DNA of 21,692 nt from Larix sibirica (lineage: Eukaryota > Streptophyta > Pinopsida > Pinales > Pinaceae), in the NCBI GenBank assembly GCA_004151065.3, contig NWUY0304427937.1, positions 1-21,692 of the forward strand, read 5' to 3'. The notes beneath the pieces were generated by a model. It was not told the DNA's origin and searched no databases. It saw nothing but the letters and a program-made list of their open reading frames with translations. The position numbers were made by a program, and so were the translations under genes. Shown one piece after another: positions 9,028 through 18,119 of the stretch. Within the stretch, counting starts at the first letter, position 1; the number at the start of each line of letters is the position of its first letter.

Positions 9028-9057
9028 AAGGCTTGCTTGACCAAAGGGAGGGCAAGG
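9028..9057 (+). mobile_element. AAGG-bounded 30-bp element, single copy
   Basis: The unit is exactly AAGG, 22 internal bases (CTTGCTTGACC then AAAGGGAGGGC), AAGG. It is the reverse complement of the intact units in the tandem array at 4171-4231. It sits in A-rich DNA. Confidence 0.75.
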
Positions 9058-10580
9058 ATTATGTTTTATAAATGGAATAAAAATAAGATAGAGCATTCAT
9101 AGAGGAAGAATAAAATGAAAATGTAGAGAGGGAAGAGGCAGTAGAAGATGAGAGAGAGGAAGAATAATAATATGTAAAAAGGGAAGTGTCTGTATTTCCA
9201 GAAGATTAAAACAATGGAACCAAGGATACTTTGGTTTCCTATTGGGGTTTTTATTCCTAACTAGCTTTCTTTGGATCCATCTCTTCTTCCAAGGGCTCTT
9301 ATTCATAATTTCATTTTGATAACCCTCCTCTTTATTCCTTAAATATTTACCACTACCTCCCCTTGTGGAGGAGGATCACCACCAGTGGCTAAGGCATTAA
9401 AGGCAAGAGCATTTACCACAAAGATAGAATGATAGAAGGCGCTTCTGCTATTTCCCTTTAATAAAGGAAGGGGCAGAGGCATCACTTCGAGTTCCGTAGC
9501 CAGTTAACCGAGCAAAAGCAAAGAAACTAAGGTACTACATGAACATGACCCGGGTAAGGAAAAGAATTCGCGGGAGCTTAAAGCAGTTAAGCAAAGGTAT
9601 AATCTTTTACGCTATATGAGTATATAGCTTTATTGTGCCTAACGACCACTCCAGTTTATATGCTTATTATGACATAGGAACATGTGTCCTATTGCTGGTC
9701 CACTCCATACGTTTCCCATGCACAGGTTACCTTATGCGTTCGGCTACTACCCACTCAGAGGCGCCACGAGCGGACATAGGTGCTGCTCAACCCCTAACTA
9801 ATAGGCTGGATAGGCGTGGAAAAACAGACGGACAACTGCCATCTACAGGTGGGGTGGCCAACGGACGGATCGATACAGACAGACCCGAGTGAGTGTGAGG
9901 TGGTACACCGATTAGTAGTGATTGATCGATAACATCTTTAGAGATGGGTGGTTCACTTCACACGATATCCAGTCAATCCAGACCCGTCTATCCTAGCCAA
10001 GTTGTTAAGCAAGCCAGGAAGTAAGTCAGCTCAGCTCCGTCACGTTATTAATTGTCTGCAGTTCGCAATTGAGATCCGGCAAGAGATAGCTCTATTTGGT
10101 AAAGACTCATCCTCCAGCTAATCCTCAATATCTCTCGGCCAGTGATGTGGGGTAGCCATTGATGTGATCCTTCTCTCTTTGTCGGGCGGGTTCTTTTGTA
10201 AAGTCCGCAAAGCCAACAAGTAGAAAGGCGCTCATCCTCAAAGCAATCAATGAAATCCCGCCAATCTGTGTGAGACGTCGTGAAATGCCATTCTTAATAT
10301 ATCAAAATCACTTTCATTATTAAGTTGGACTCCAGTAGAAGTAAGAGGAGAAGGAGTAGAAGGAGAAGTAGGAGGCGTATAATCGAGCGGTGGTACATCT
10401 TCCCTCATAAAGCGGTATCAATCTTTCCACGAAAGTAGCAGCTATTATTTCGGGCTTCCATCCATGTAGATGCACGGTTCGAAGCGTATGTAAAGTTGAA
10501 GTGGTGTAATTGCAAGGGGAACTATTCTGTAGCGATCAACGGCATAATTTATATAATCATAATATTAGTGTAACCAAGCT
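9058..10580. other. long intergenic stretch, no gene recognised
   Basis: About 1.5 kb without a recognisable gene. ORFs at 9097-9306 (minus) and 9635-9892 (plus) have no motif, start context or family resemblance that I can support. No tRNA, rRNA or group II domain V signature was seen on either strand. Confidence 0.45.
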
Positions 10581-10706
10581 CTTTAAACAGCGCTATATCA
10601 CCAGGGCTCTTTCACCAGGCTATTTGAGCCAGGCTCCTATTTAGGGCTTCTCTTTAATTAAACGGGGCTCCTCATTCAACAGGGCTCTTTCTTTCTACAG
10701 CAGCTG
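10581..10706 (+). repeat. CAGGGCTCTTT repeat patch, copy 1
   Basis: CCAGGGCTCTTT, CCAGGCT, CCAGGCTCC, TAGGGCTTC, CGGGGCTCC and CAGGGCTCTTT follow each other at 14-30 bp intervals. Its second half (from GAGCCAGGCTCC to TTTCTACAGC) aligns with 12319-12387, including a shared TTCAACAGGGCTCTT. Confidence 0.6.
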
Positions 10707-10734
10707 TTGTAAGCTAAGGTTCAAAATAAGAAAG

Positions 10735-10930
10735 CATACTTCGGACATCCATAATATGGACAACAGAAAGCGGACACGAACTAAAAAGCGGACTGACTGA
10801 TGAATGCTCACTGAAAAACAGAAAAGTCATGGTCGAGGGGGCGAATCATGTATAAGCTCACTGAATAGGACATCATGCGGCTTTAAAGCGGATTGAAGGG
10901 TCTTCAGGCAAGGCTCATTTAGAGTTAATA
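10735..10930 (+). repeat. degenerate AAGCGGAC / CTCACTGAA repeat patch
   Basis: CGGAC or GCGGA(C/T) occurs at least five times and GCTCACTGAA twice. It is local, imperfect and of unclear period. Confidence 0.45.
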
Positions 10931-10939
10931 GGGCTTATG

Positions 10940-11330
10940 CATTAAGTAAGTCTGTTCCCAAGGAGGACTTCAAAAGGCTATTTACCAAAGGCAGTAGGTA
11001 TGAGGCAGAGGTTCCCAAGGAAGGCTGAGTTTTCTATTTCCAAGTCTTAATTCCCAAGGCTCTAGGGCGTTTCCCAAGTCTACTATTCCCACCCAAGGCG
11101 TAGGTTGGCTGGAGTTTCTAAGTAAGAGGCTCCGCTAGTCCCACCAAACTCTGATTTCCAAAGTATATTCCCCCCAAGGGTGAGGGATGAGGCATAGGTT
11201 CCCCCCAAGGAAGAGTGTAAGGATCCCAATGAGGTATGAGTATGGCTAGGTTCGGTCAGAAGGGAAGGTCTACAAGGGTAGTAGGATGCCAAGGGTAGTA
11301 TGTAGGTCTCGAGATCATAGGCTCAAGGGT
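10940..11330 (+). repeat. TTCCCAAGG degenerate array
   Basis: TTCCCAAGG and close variants (TTCCCAAGT, CCCCCAAGG, ATTCCCAAGG) recur about ten times, interspersed with TAGGTATGAGGCA-type motifs. Spacing is irregular at 20-45 bp. The minus-strand ORF 11083-11292, with a Ser/Leu/Gly-rich translation, is produced by the repeat. Confidence 0.55.
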
Positions 11331-11375
11331 CTAGGTCTTCTTATCTTGGGGTAGAGGTTTATATCGAAGTATAGG

Positions 11376-11580
11376 GTATAGTTATGGCTGCTATGGGCAA
11401 AGACCACCTTCTGTCAATGAGACTGGCAGTGATTGGCTATTGTCTATTACACCTGGCATTGGCTATGACTCCTCTAGCTATCAGCAATGAGAAAAGTCAA
11501 TGAGAACCGGCGGCTATTGGCAATGACAACAGGCTATAAGCGATGACCTTATTCTTACTATGATTGACTATGATTGTCTC
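11376..11580 (+). repeat. GGCTATGAC / GGCAATGAC repeat patch, copy 1
   Basis: About ten imperfect versions of a 9-10 base word (TGGCTATGACT, TGGCAATGAC, CAATGAGA). The same word is multiplied at 13965-14130 and appears briefly at 17605-17635. Confidence 0.6.
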
Positions 11581-11774
11581 TATCCCCTGGTGTAGTTCAG
11601 TTCTAGTGCTGTATAGGTCGGGCGTACTTCCTGGGCGGTTGCCTTCTTGGGCGGACTTACTGCGCTTTAAGCGAACTGGGACTGGGGGTACTGGGGGCGG
11701 TTGCCATCCTTACTCGGTGGACAGTTGCTCTAGGCTCAAGCAGGCGGCAAGAGAGAAGCAGGTAGAAGTTACTA
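11581..11774 (+). repeat. dispersed direct repeat, copy 2
   Basis: Partner of 8539-8674 in the same orientation, with shared ends TATCCCCT and CTCTAGGCTCAAGCAGGC. The middle has expanded, with CTTCCTGGGCGG and CTTCTTGGGCGG side by side. The copy follows the GGCTATGAC patch directly. Confidence 0.75.
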
Positions 11775-12190
11775 TTAACTTGAGTTTTTCTATGCCTAGG
11801 TATTGTTAGCGTAAGTAAGCAAGAAAGAGAAAAACCTTCCTTCTTCAGCGAGGAAAACTGCATCGATTTGACTAGCTACACGTCTACTAGCCCATTATAC
11901 GCAATACGATAAAATATATAAAGCAAAACCAGTTAACTGAACCAAGCGAGCGGAACAAACTCGTATAAATACCGGGCTGGGGACCCCAAACCAATGAAAA
12001 GTACTACGTTTCTTCAACTGGGTAAACCACACCTGCCTACGCTTCCTCGGGGTGATGGTTATGAATGTCTATGCATGAGGTCTCCGCCTAAGCCTCTTAT
12101 GCCGCCACCTTATTGGAAGGAGGATGCAACCTTACATGCATTCAATAATCGAGTTTCGGGTGAGCTGCTTTACGAGGGAGAGGGAACAAA
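11775..12190. other. intergenic, no gene recognised
   Basis: No supported gene. The plus ORF at 11994-12209 shows no recognisable domain. Confidence 0.35.
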
Positions 12191-12192
12191 TA

Positions 12193-12296
12193 TGTTTCTG
12201 AGTTATTAACTGCGATGGTTTTACCGAAGGGAAAATCTGGTTTCTGATAAGCCCTTGTCCTCCTACGTCGAACAAGCCTTTTGAACTGCGATGGTT
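12193..12296 (+). repeat. AACTGCGATGGTT repeat, pair interrupted by an inserted element
   Basis: Two copies of AACTGCGATGGTT start at 12208 and 12284. After the first come TTACCGAAGGG and GTTTCTGATAAG, which align base for base in length (44 bases) with the unit at 19642. There the next AACTGCGATGGTT follows 46 bp later; here it follows 76 bp later. The extra 30 bp is the AAGG-type element. Confidence 0.8.
12252..12281 (-). mobile_element. AAGG-bounded 30-bp element inserted in a repeat
   Basis: In the plus reading it runs CCCTTG ... AACAAGCCTTT and holds TCCTACGTCG in place of the TCCCTTTGGTC of intact copies, so it is partly diverged. It divides GTTTCTGATAAG from TGAACTGCG. The empty equivalents are CTTAGTGAACTGCG at 15069-15082 and CTAAGTTAACTGCG at 19681-19694. 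Confidence 0.75.
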
Positions 12297-12318
12297 CAAA
12301 TAGCCCTTGCCACATATT

Positions 12319-12387
12319 GAGCCAGAGCTATTTGAACCGGGCTCCTCTTATTTCAACTCTTTCAACAGGGCTCTTATTTCTACAGCG
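12319..12387 (+). repeat. CAGGGCTCTTT repeat patch, copy 2
   Basis: Aligns with 10627-10703 through GAGCCAG, GGGCTCCTC, TTCAACAGGGCTCTT and TTTCTACAGC. ORFs at 12281-12475 and 12307-12696 cross it. Confidence 0.65.
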
Positions 12388-12439
12388 CTCTCACAAATGG
12401 GGAAAGCGATACGATCTATTTATTTTCCCCCGGTATCGG

Positions 12440-12640
12440 CTATGCGGGTTGTCCCCTTCCTGGGCACGGGATTGAGAAACTGTTTCCGCACAAAGAACCA
12501 CCACCTCCTCTTCATTCCTGTGCACGTCGAACTGAAACCGGTGGATCTAGAACTGATACCGCATAAAGAATCACGCACCTCTTTCCTGGGCATGGGGGAA
12601 GAGAGTCACGTCGCCATCCTGGTCACCTATCGGGAATGCC
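12440..12640 (+). repeat. imperfect internal duplication
   Basis: TTCCTGGGCACGGG (near 12458) and TTCCTGGGCATGGG (near 12583), plus ACTG..TTCCGCACAAAGAA and ACTG.ATACCGCATAAAGAA, show an old local duplication. It lies in a 129-codon plus ORF (12307-12696) for which I see no family. Confidence 0.4.
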
Positions 12641-12699
12641 GCTCACTGAACTTCCTCAAAGACTTATTCACTGGGAATGTTATTGAGAAAAGGTAACAA

Positions 12700-12857
12700 G
12701 CTTAGAAAAACCTGCTTCCTAGGTGTTGACCAAGAACAAGGCACGTATAAATTCCCTATCCCGTTCATGGTTAAAGGTGAGGGTGTGTTTCTGTTGATTT
12801 ATATATTTTATATAGATTTTATTGCCCTCGGAAGGCCCTTGGAAGGCGGTTTCGCTC
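12700..12857. other. intergenic, no gene recognised
   Basis: A plus ORF (12677-12919) covers it but has no recognisable motif. AT-rich near 12790-12820. Confidence 0.3.
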
Positions 12858-12882
12858 CTCGACCTCCACTATTTAGGTCGAG
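12858..12882. other. 8-bp stem, 9-base loop hairpin
   Basis: CTCGACCT and AGGTCGAG pair perfectly around CCACTATTT. The flanks are GC-rich with more GTCGAG/CTCGG words (12930-12990). Function unknown. Confidence 0.55.
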
Positions 12883-13964
12883 CGGCTCGTACCCTCTCCC
12901 CATTTTAGGAGCGGGATAAACCCGATGGCGGCCCTCCTATCGTCGGTCGAGTCCCTCCGGGTCCTCGCTCCTCGCCCCCGTTCCTCGGACGAGTGTAGAA
13001 ATCCCCTTCAATGTGTATTTTCTTAATAAAGATCATTTTTAGTGTCCCCGGATTATGCTATGTACCCCATGAAAAGTGGATGAAATTAAATCATAATGTC
13101 AAATGAGAATGATTTGTGAAATCTGTGTCAAGCCGATAAATGGTGCCTGCCCCCAACGGTGGCGCATAAGATGGTAGAGCGACGAACCCGCTCGACAAAA
13201 GTGAAGGAGGGCTAGGGAAATAATTTCATTTCATAAATTCCCTCCTGGGCGGGCCTGGGCGCCAAAATCCAAAAAGGAAAAGGTCAACTTGTTCGAGAGG
13301 TAGGAAGGGCTGTGATCTCCTCTCGAAACGTTAGTTCTGCAACTTCGTGCCTCTATCAAATAGAGCTACTACGATAACACATATTCTACCCAATATTCCC
13401 CACATGAACAGAGCTTATTATCTACGACGTTATTCTTTCTTATTCTGACGTTGAATTTACTATGGAAAAAGTAGTGCCCACAGCATACCCGCATTGCTAT
13501 ACCGCCTCTATTTATTATTAAAGCCTACTGTGCCTCCACCTCTACCTCCATACGCCTCCATTCTTTATTTTGATTCCCTAACGCTTGCCCACTTAAATGG
13601 CTCAAGATGGGGTCAATTTGCTAGGGAAAGGGTGGCATCTAAAGATAGTAGATTCTCCTCTGCTCGCTGTCCTTTTTGCTAGTGAAAAGCCATTAAAGGG
13701 GTTAATTCCCCAACAAAAGTGAGGGATTATTATATAGAGAGATAAGTTCCCTATCGTTCCCACCAGAGGATATATTTAGATTTATGTTGTTTCCGCCAAT
13801 CATCATAGTAAATAATTGACTGGTCTTATGGGCTCTGAATGAGTCTGATCCTCAAATGTTGAATCATCATATGTAACGCATCGTCGTCATTTCATCCAGT
13901 CAATGTAAGAACCTAACGGTTCCGTAGGGGTAAGCCCCGTCCGTCCGGGGTAATATGGGTAACT
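12883..13964. other. long intergenic stretch, no gene recognised
   Basis: About 1.1 kb without a supported gene. It is the most uniform, least repetitive part of the window, especially 13000-13500, and could hold sequence conserved for another reason. I found no group II intron domain V or exon reading frame to support an intron call. Confidence 0.4.
13187..13217 (+). mobile_element. eroded copy of the AAGG-bounded element
   Basis: CCGCTCGACAAAAG then TGAAGGAGGGC and TAGG resembles the GCTCGACAAAAGGAGGGC core and AAGG end of the rRNA copy at 21514-21547, with a small internal insertion. The left AAGG is not recognisable. Confidence 0.4.
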
Positions 13965-14130
13965 CCTTTTCTCGGCAATGACCGGCTGGCTCAGACTGGC
14001 AATGCTTGGCTATCGGCGACAACTGGGCTATGACAACTGGACTATCGGCTATGACCTTATTTCTGGCTCTGGCTTACCTTCTGGCTCTGATCTTCTATCA
14101 ACAATGACTGATTGGCTATGACTGGCAATT
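13965..14130 (+). repeat. GGCTATGAC / GGCAATGAC repeat patch, copy 2
   Basis: Contains CTCGGCAATGACCGGCTGG, ACTGGCAATGC, TTGGCTATCGGC, TGGGCTATGACAACTGG, CGGCTATGACC, TTGGCTATGACTGGCAAT and TCTGGCTCTG words in close order. It is the same family as 11376-11580. Confidence 0.6.
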
Positions 14131-14136
14131 GTGAAC

Positions 14137-14250
14137 ATGGGGGCCATCTCTTTCGGTTATGGGTGAACGGGTCCGGTTGTCTGTCTATTTGAAGGGTATC
14201 CATTGAAGGGGGCCTATCCTTCGGGTATGGGTGTGAAGTTGAACGGGATA
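14137..14250 (+). repeat. local direct duplication, about 70-bp period
   Basis: CTTTCGGTTATGGGTG...AACGGG (from about 14150) is repeated as CCTTCGGGTATGGGTG...AACGGG (from about 14218). Minus-strand ORFs at 14214-14536 overlap it and show no recognisable domain. Confidence 0.5.
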
Positions 14251-14499
14251 TGTTTTGCGAAGGTGACTCGGTTATTGTGTGATGGGAAAATACTCTCTCG
14301 CGTTGGATGGAAACTAGTAATGGGTTTTATGTTATCACTTACATAGCCTCTCCTTCCGGGGGTTGCACATAGCCATCGTCGTTCACTGCACATAGTTGAT
14401 TCACCAGGATAGTGTATTCCTTTATTCCTTCCTGGGTTTTCCCCAGGTAAAGGGGGTCGAGGAGAGATAGATAATATATCATCCAATGAGAGATGGTTG

Positions 14500-14905
14500 G
14501 ATGGGCAATGCCACCTTTCTGTACTTCAATTACCATCTGGATAAACTAGATATGATGCCACCTTATTACTCGTGAATTTCCCACTTTAAAGAATGCCACT
14601 GAAGGAATGCCACCTTCCCACTTCTGAATTTCCCAGTTCTCGGAAGGCCAGGTTCAGGCTCTCTATCATCTGTAGACGACACCTTTACTTAAGCAAATTG
14701 ACCATATTTATAGGCCCGCACTCTTTATCTATATCATCTTGACCATGCCACCTTTCATTACTGAATTGACCCTATCGATAGGCTACGTGAGCACTTCTCT
14801 ATCATCTGGATATGCGTAGGGCTCACCTGACCATCGGAAAGGTGAGGACACCTTTCATTACCAAATTTACCATCTCTTTACAATGAGCCTTTTTACCACC
14901 TTTCT
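14500..14905 (+). repeat. GCCACCTTTCATTACTGAAT repeat family, patch 1
   Basis: Units made of (AT)GCCACCTT(T/C), a short spacer, ACTGAATT(T/G)ACC, ATCT and sometimes CGATAGG recur about eight times. CTCTATCATCTG occurs as a linker at 14660 and 14800. The same family makes 19150-19432 and 19740-19925. Confidence 0.65.
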
Positions 14906-15060
14906 TCAAACCTGGGCTTTTGGGTCGGACAGACCTGTTTTAACACGACCCGCACCTTTTCTATTTTGAAGCTAAAGGCCTCGTAGAAACTTACATTTTG
15001 ATCTCTAGAGCTGAGTTGCAGAAACTTACAGTTGGGTGTTTCCAATGAGGAGGGGGAAAT

Positions 15061-15098
15061 GTTTCTGCTTAGTGAACTGCGATGGTTCTACCGAGGGT
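15061..15098 (+). repeat. AACTGCGATGGTT repeat, solo copy
   Basis: GTTTCTGCTTAGTG is followed by AACTGCGATGGTT (15075-15087) and CTACCGAGGG. It gives the uninterrupted left junction for comparison with 12252-12281. Confidence 0.7.
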
Positions 15099-15109
15099 GC
15101 GTTAGTGCG

Positions 15110-15463
15110 TGAGATCTAATTCTTTTTCTACTATCAAACAACACCTGGTGCTGGGCCAAACCAGCCCCGGCGCCAAGCTTGTTCGTCGGGCGTTTTCTTT
15201 CGGCTTCGTCGGGTTATTTTGACGAGCCTCGGCTTATTCCCGCCTACCATGTTTCCACCACAGGTTCTAGATAACGGGTTCTACCATTCCTATCCAGCTT
15301 CCTTTCCTCTTCCAGCAAGCAGGTTCACGCTGAACCTCAAAGCAAAAGATGCCATCCTTCTGAACATAGAGAAAATTGATGAAAAGTCAATATTCCGAGG
15401 AAACCCTAACTTGAAGTTGCCCAATAGGTGGAGCGTCGTGCCCCCAAAAAGGAGGTATTTCAA
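15110..15463. other. intergenic, no gene recognised
   Basis: A 97-codon plus ORF (15219-15512) reads as fairly ordinary protein in its second half but shows no family motif, and an antisense ORF covers the same bases. I do not call either. Confidence 0.3.
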
Positions 15464-15502
15464 AAGGTTGCGGAGCTGCTCGACCATAAGGGAGAGGCAA
15501 AA
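15464..15502 (+). mobile_element. eroded copy of the AAGG-bounded element
   Basis: AAGG, then TTGCGGAGC, then TGCTCGACC, ATAAGGGAGAGGC and AAA. The order matches AAGG-GCTTGACC-AAAGGGAGGGC-AAGG with a short insertion on the left and a lost right AAGG. Confidence 0.45.
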
Positions 15503-16304
15503 TGTAAAATGAGAGGGACCCTTCGCCCCCTCACCCTCCTGAGGTTACCCTATTTTCTCTTCTTCGTTATTCTCTCTCTCTAGTTACCGAAATGATATAT
15601 TAGTTTACGGTAAAGAACCACTTCGTCAATTAAAGGGCATTGGCCTCCTCACTTATCACCTTGGCTTGACTTTCTTGGAGCTTTGGAAGGACTTGCATCT
15701 GTCCTGTACTTTCTGGAGACTTGCCTTCATCGACATTGCGACCTTCCGACCTGCTTATATCGAACTGATTTATATTGACCTTCCTGCCTGAGAGGAGAGG
15801 AGAGGAATAGCCCATTTCCAATAGCCGATAGCCAATTATAGCCGAATCCCCTGTTTCATTGCAGATTGACCGTCATATTTCATGTGCCAAGGGGTTGGTC
15901 TGTCTTGACCGGTTGACTCATAGGGTAATAATCATCCCGCTCCTGAAACTCCTTCCTAATATCCCCGGTTTAATCCTCCCGGTGGGCCTAATTCTAACGG
16001 CAGAATCCGAATCATCCAGCTCGCTTCTGAGCATCAATTGGGCTCTCTCTGCTCATTACCTAAAAAGCTGAACATCATGTTTTATATGACTGGCTGACGT
16101 CTACAAATTGTCCTGGACCTGGCTTCCTTCTGTAAAAAGGAAAAAGGCTTACTTCTGTTGACTGGTTCTCGCCCCTCGCCCTTCTTTGGTTGGTTGAGCG
16201 GATAAATCCCAAAGAACTTATTGGGTGGGAGGGTCCGGTCGAGCAGGTTCGTACCTAAGTATTTACTCTTTATTTCTCTATTCCCACCCAACCGGGGGGG
16301 CTGC
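15503..16304. other. intergenic, no gene recognised
   Basis: About 800 bp with no supported gene. Short duplications such as AGGAGAGGAGAGGA (15790-15805) and AGCCGATAGCC are present. Confidence 0.35.
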
Positions 16305-16340
16305 TTGCTTGCTTTTACTTGCTTTTACTTGCTTTTAGTT
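16305..16340 (+). repeat. 10-bp tandem repeat
   Basis: GCTTTTACTT is repeated twice and a third time as GCTTTTAGTT, preceded by GCTTGCTTGCTT. Confidence 0.7.
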
Positions 16341-16439
16341 ACAGGCAGGAGGCTGGGAGATGAAATATATCGACGGGATGGCTAGGATAATAAAAGAACC
16401 GGGGCTTGCTATCGCTTGCTGAATAGATATATGTTTCGG

Positions 16440-16570
16440 GTGGGTGGTCTGCTGCGGTTGTTGCGGCTGCGCTGCACGGTACAGCTGGCTGATATGGCTT
16501 TTGCTTGTGCGGGGGGCTGAGGCTGCTCTTCTTGCTTGTTCATGTGGTCCTCTCTTGCTTGCCTGGGGCC
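16440..16570 (+). repeat. GCTG/GCTT-rich low-complexity patch
   Basis: Runs of GCTGCGG, GGCTGCGCTG, GCTTGC and TGGCT words without a fixed period. Confidence 0.4.
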
Positions 16571-16626
16571 GTGTGCTGGTAATGAAGGGTACTAGATTAA
16601 GAATAATTAGCTATATTACTTAATTT

Positions 16627-16698
16627 CATCTCACGTCCCGATACGGAGCCATCCAAAACAATTAGATTTACTTACTTGATACCCATCTCACGTCCCGA
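16627..16698 (+). repeat. CATCTCACGTCCCGA direct repeat
   Basis: The identical 15-mer starts at 16627 and 16684 (57 bp apart), with a further partial CCCATCTCA at 16706. Confidence 0.7.
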
Positions 16699-16929
16699 GC
16701 ATTCCCATCTCAAGGAATCCCGTACTGACGAATTAGCTCTCTTACCTTGATTGCAGCGGGAGAGCGAATTACAACTGAACCGCCAATAGCACGTCACCAT
16801 CATTCCCACCTATCGTTCCTAAAGACACGCCGACCTGATCATGCTTTTCATTTGCTTTATTATACGCAAATATACTGTGAAAACACATGAACACACCCGA
16901 CCCAACATTAAGAACTTTAGATCCATCGC

Positions 16930-17010
16930 TTTAGCTACCTATTCGTGCCTGACTACCCTATCTATGCGTACATCTGGACCTAACTACCTATGCGGACCTA
17001 ACAACCCTAC
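16930..17010 (+). repeat. degenerate GGACCTAACTACC repeat
   Basis: TAGCTACCTAT, CTGACTACCCTATCTATGCG, GGACCTAACTACCTATGCG and GGACCTAACAACCCTA follow at about 17-25 bp intervals. Confidence 0.55.
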
Positions 17011-17224
17011 TTCTCTAAGGGGTGGTAGCACATGAAGAACTGACCCTTCCTTATCAAAGTGAAAATAGACTAGCTCCCACACTTCTGGGACGGGGGGTCC
17101 ACCACCCATTTGTTTATTCCCATCATACTGAGCATTCAAGTAAGTCAAAGAAAAAAGGAAGGTATCAGCAGGCAAGCATGAATATAAAAGAGGTAAGGCA
17201 TAGTTGAACTACATTTGGTGAACG
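17011..17224. other. intergenic, no gene recognised
   Basis: Overlapping ORFs on both strands (16984-17175 minus, 17022-17207 plus) have no supported family. Confidence 0.3.
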
Positions 17225-17420
17225 CCCCAATAATTTGCTTGGTGCGATGGCTTGTGTTAGGTCAGCTCTAGTGTGTTGGTGAAGGCTTCTGTCTTTTGTT
17301 GGGCTTGACTAAAGGCTTATGACTCGTGGACTTGGTGGGTAAGGTGATAAGGTGAAAGGCTTCTGTTGAGAGGTGAAAGGCACATGGCTTTATGGTGACT
17401 GGCGAATGTCTGCAGGCTTG
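17225..17420 (+). repeat. GGTGAAAGGCTTCTGT repeat patch
   Basis: GGTGAAGGCTTCTGT, AAGGTGAAAGGCTTCTGT, AGGTGAAAGGCACATGGCTT and several GGCTT(A/G)TG words. Confidence 0.5.
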
Positions 17421-17699
17421 TTGGTTCGTTTATCCCTTCCCGTAAGACTAAATGAATTCCTCTTTCCTTTCTTCCCAGAATAAGTAAAGCCCCTCCCTAC
17501 TGGCAATACCCTTTCTCTCTTAATGTCTATTTAAATACCCCTTGTTATCTCGCGGAATGTTTCTCTATCAACCTGTCCTCCCTGATTTGTGTGGCTCCCC
17601 TTCTGGCAATGACCTTATGTCTATGATCGGCTATGTGAGTTTATCTATGTGCTGTTGCAGTAGATGTTTCATGTATTCCCGGACTTGTTGATATTGTGT

Positions 17700-17915
17700 G
17701 TTTCTTGGTCCTAGGCTTATGGAGTTTTTTTTTGTGTATGCACTGGTGTAGGTTAGAATATAGTGTAGTGCGTTTAGTGTCCTTGGCTTATAGTTCTAGG
17801 CTTATGTTGAATGTCACTATCTATCCCCTCCTTCCTGAGTTCTGGTCTAGCGTCATAGGAGTTGGTGTACTTGGCTTTTAGATCTAGGCCTATGGTGAAC
17901 GTTTAATATATCCAC
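17700..17915 (+). repeat. three tandem imperfect units of 85-88 bp
   Basis: CTAGGCTTATG or CTAGGCCTATGG starts at 17711, 17796 and 17884. The last two units also share TTGGCTTATAGTTCTAGGC / TTGGCTTTTAGATCTAGGC (17783 and 17871, 88 bp apart) and the following TATCCCC/TATCCAC. Confidence 0.7.
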
Positions 17916-18119
17916 TGTCTATTGCGTATGACCCTCAAATGGTGAATAAACATATGTATGTAAGCATGTATCTAGCTAGGTCTATTGGTGGCAATAATCC
18001 ATGCATGTTGGGCGAGTACTCACTGTGTCCTGTATGTTGTGTTGTGACCAACTAGTAGTGATGAGACGAGTCGTTGCAACGTTGTCCATAAGTAGAAAGC
18101 AAGTCTCAACTGAGCTTAT

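Noticed and set aside
9635-9892. 85-codon ORF as a gene
   Set aside because: No motif or homology recognised, and composition changes midway.
12307-12696. 129-codon ORF as a gene
   Set aside because: It crosses the CAGGGCTCTTT repeat and an internal duplication, and has no domain, coding-style composition or start context that I can support.
12950-13450. Intron or exon of a respiratory gene
   Set aside because: The sequence is non-repetitive and mitochondrial-looking, but no exon frame or intron domain V could be identified.
15219-15512. 97-codon ORF as a gene
   Set aside because: No family resemblance, an antisense ORF over the same bases, and its end falls in an eroded mini-element.
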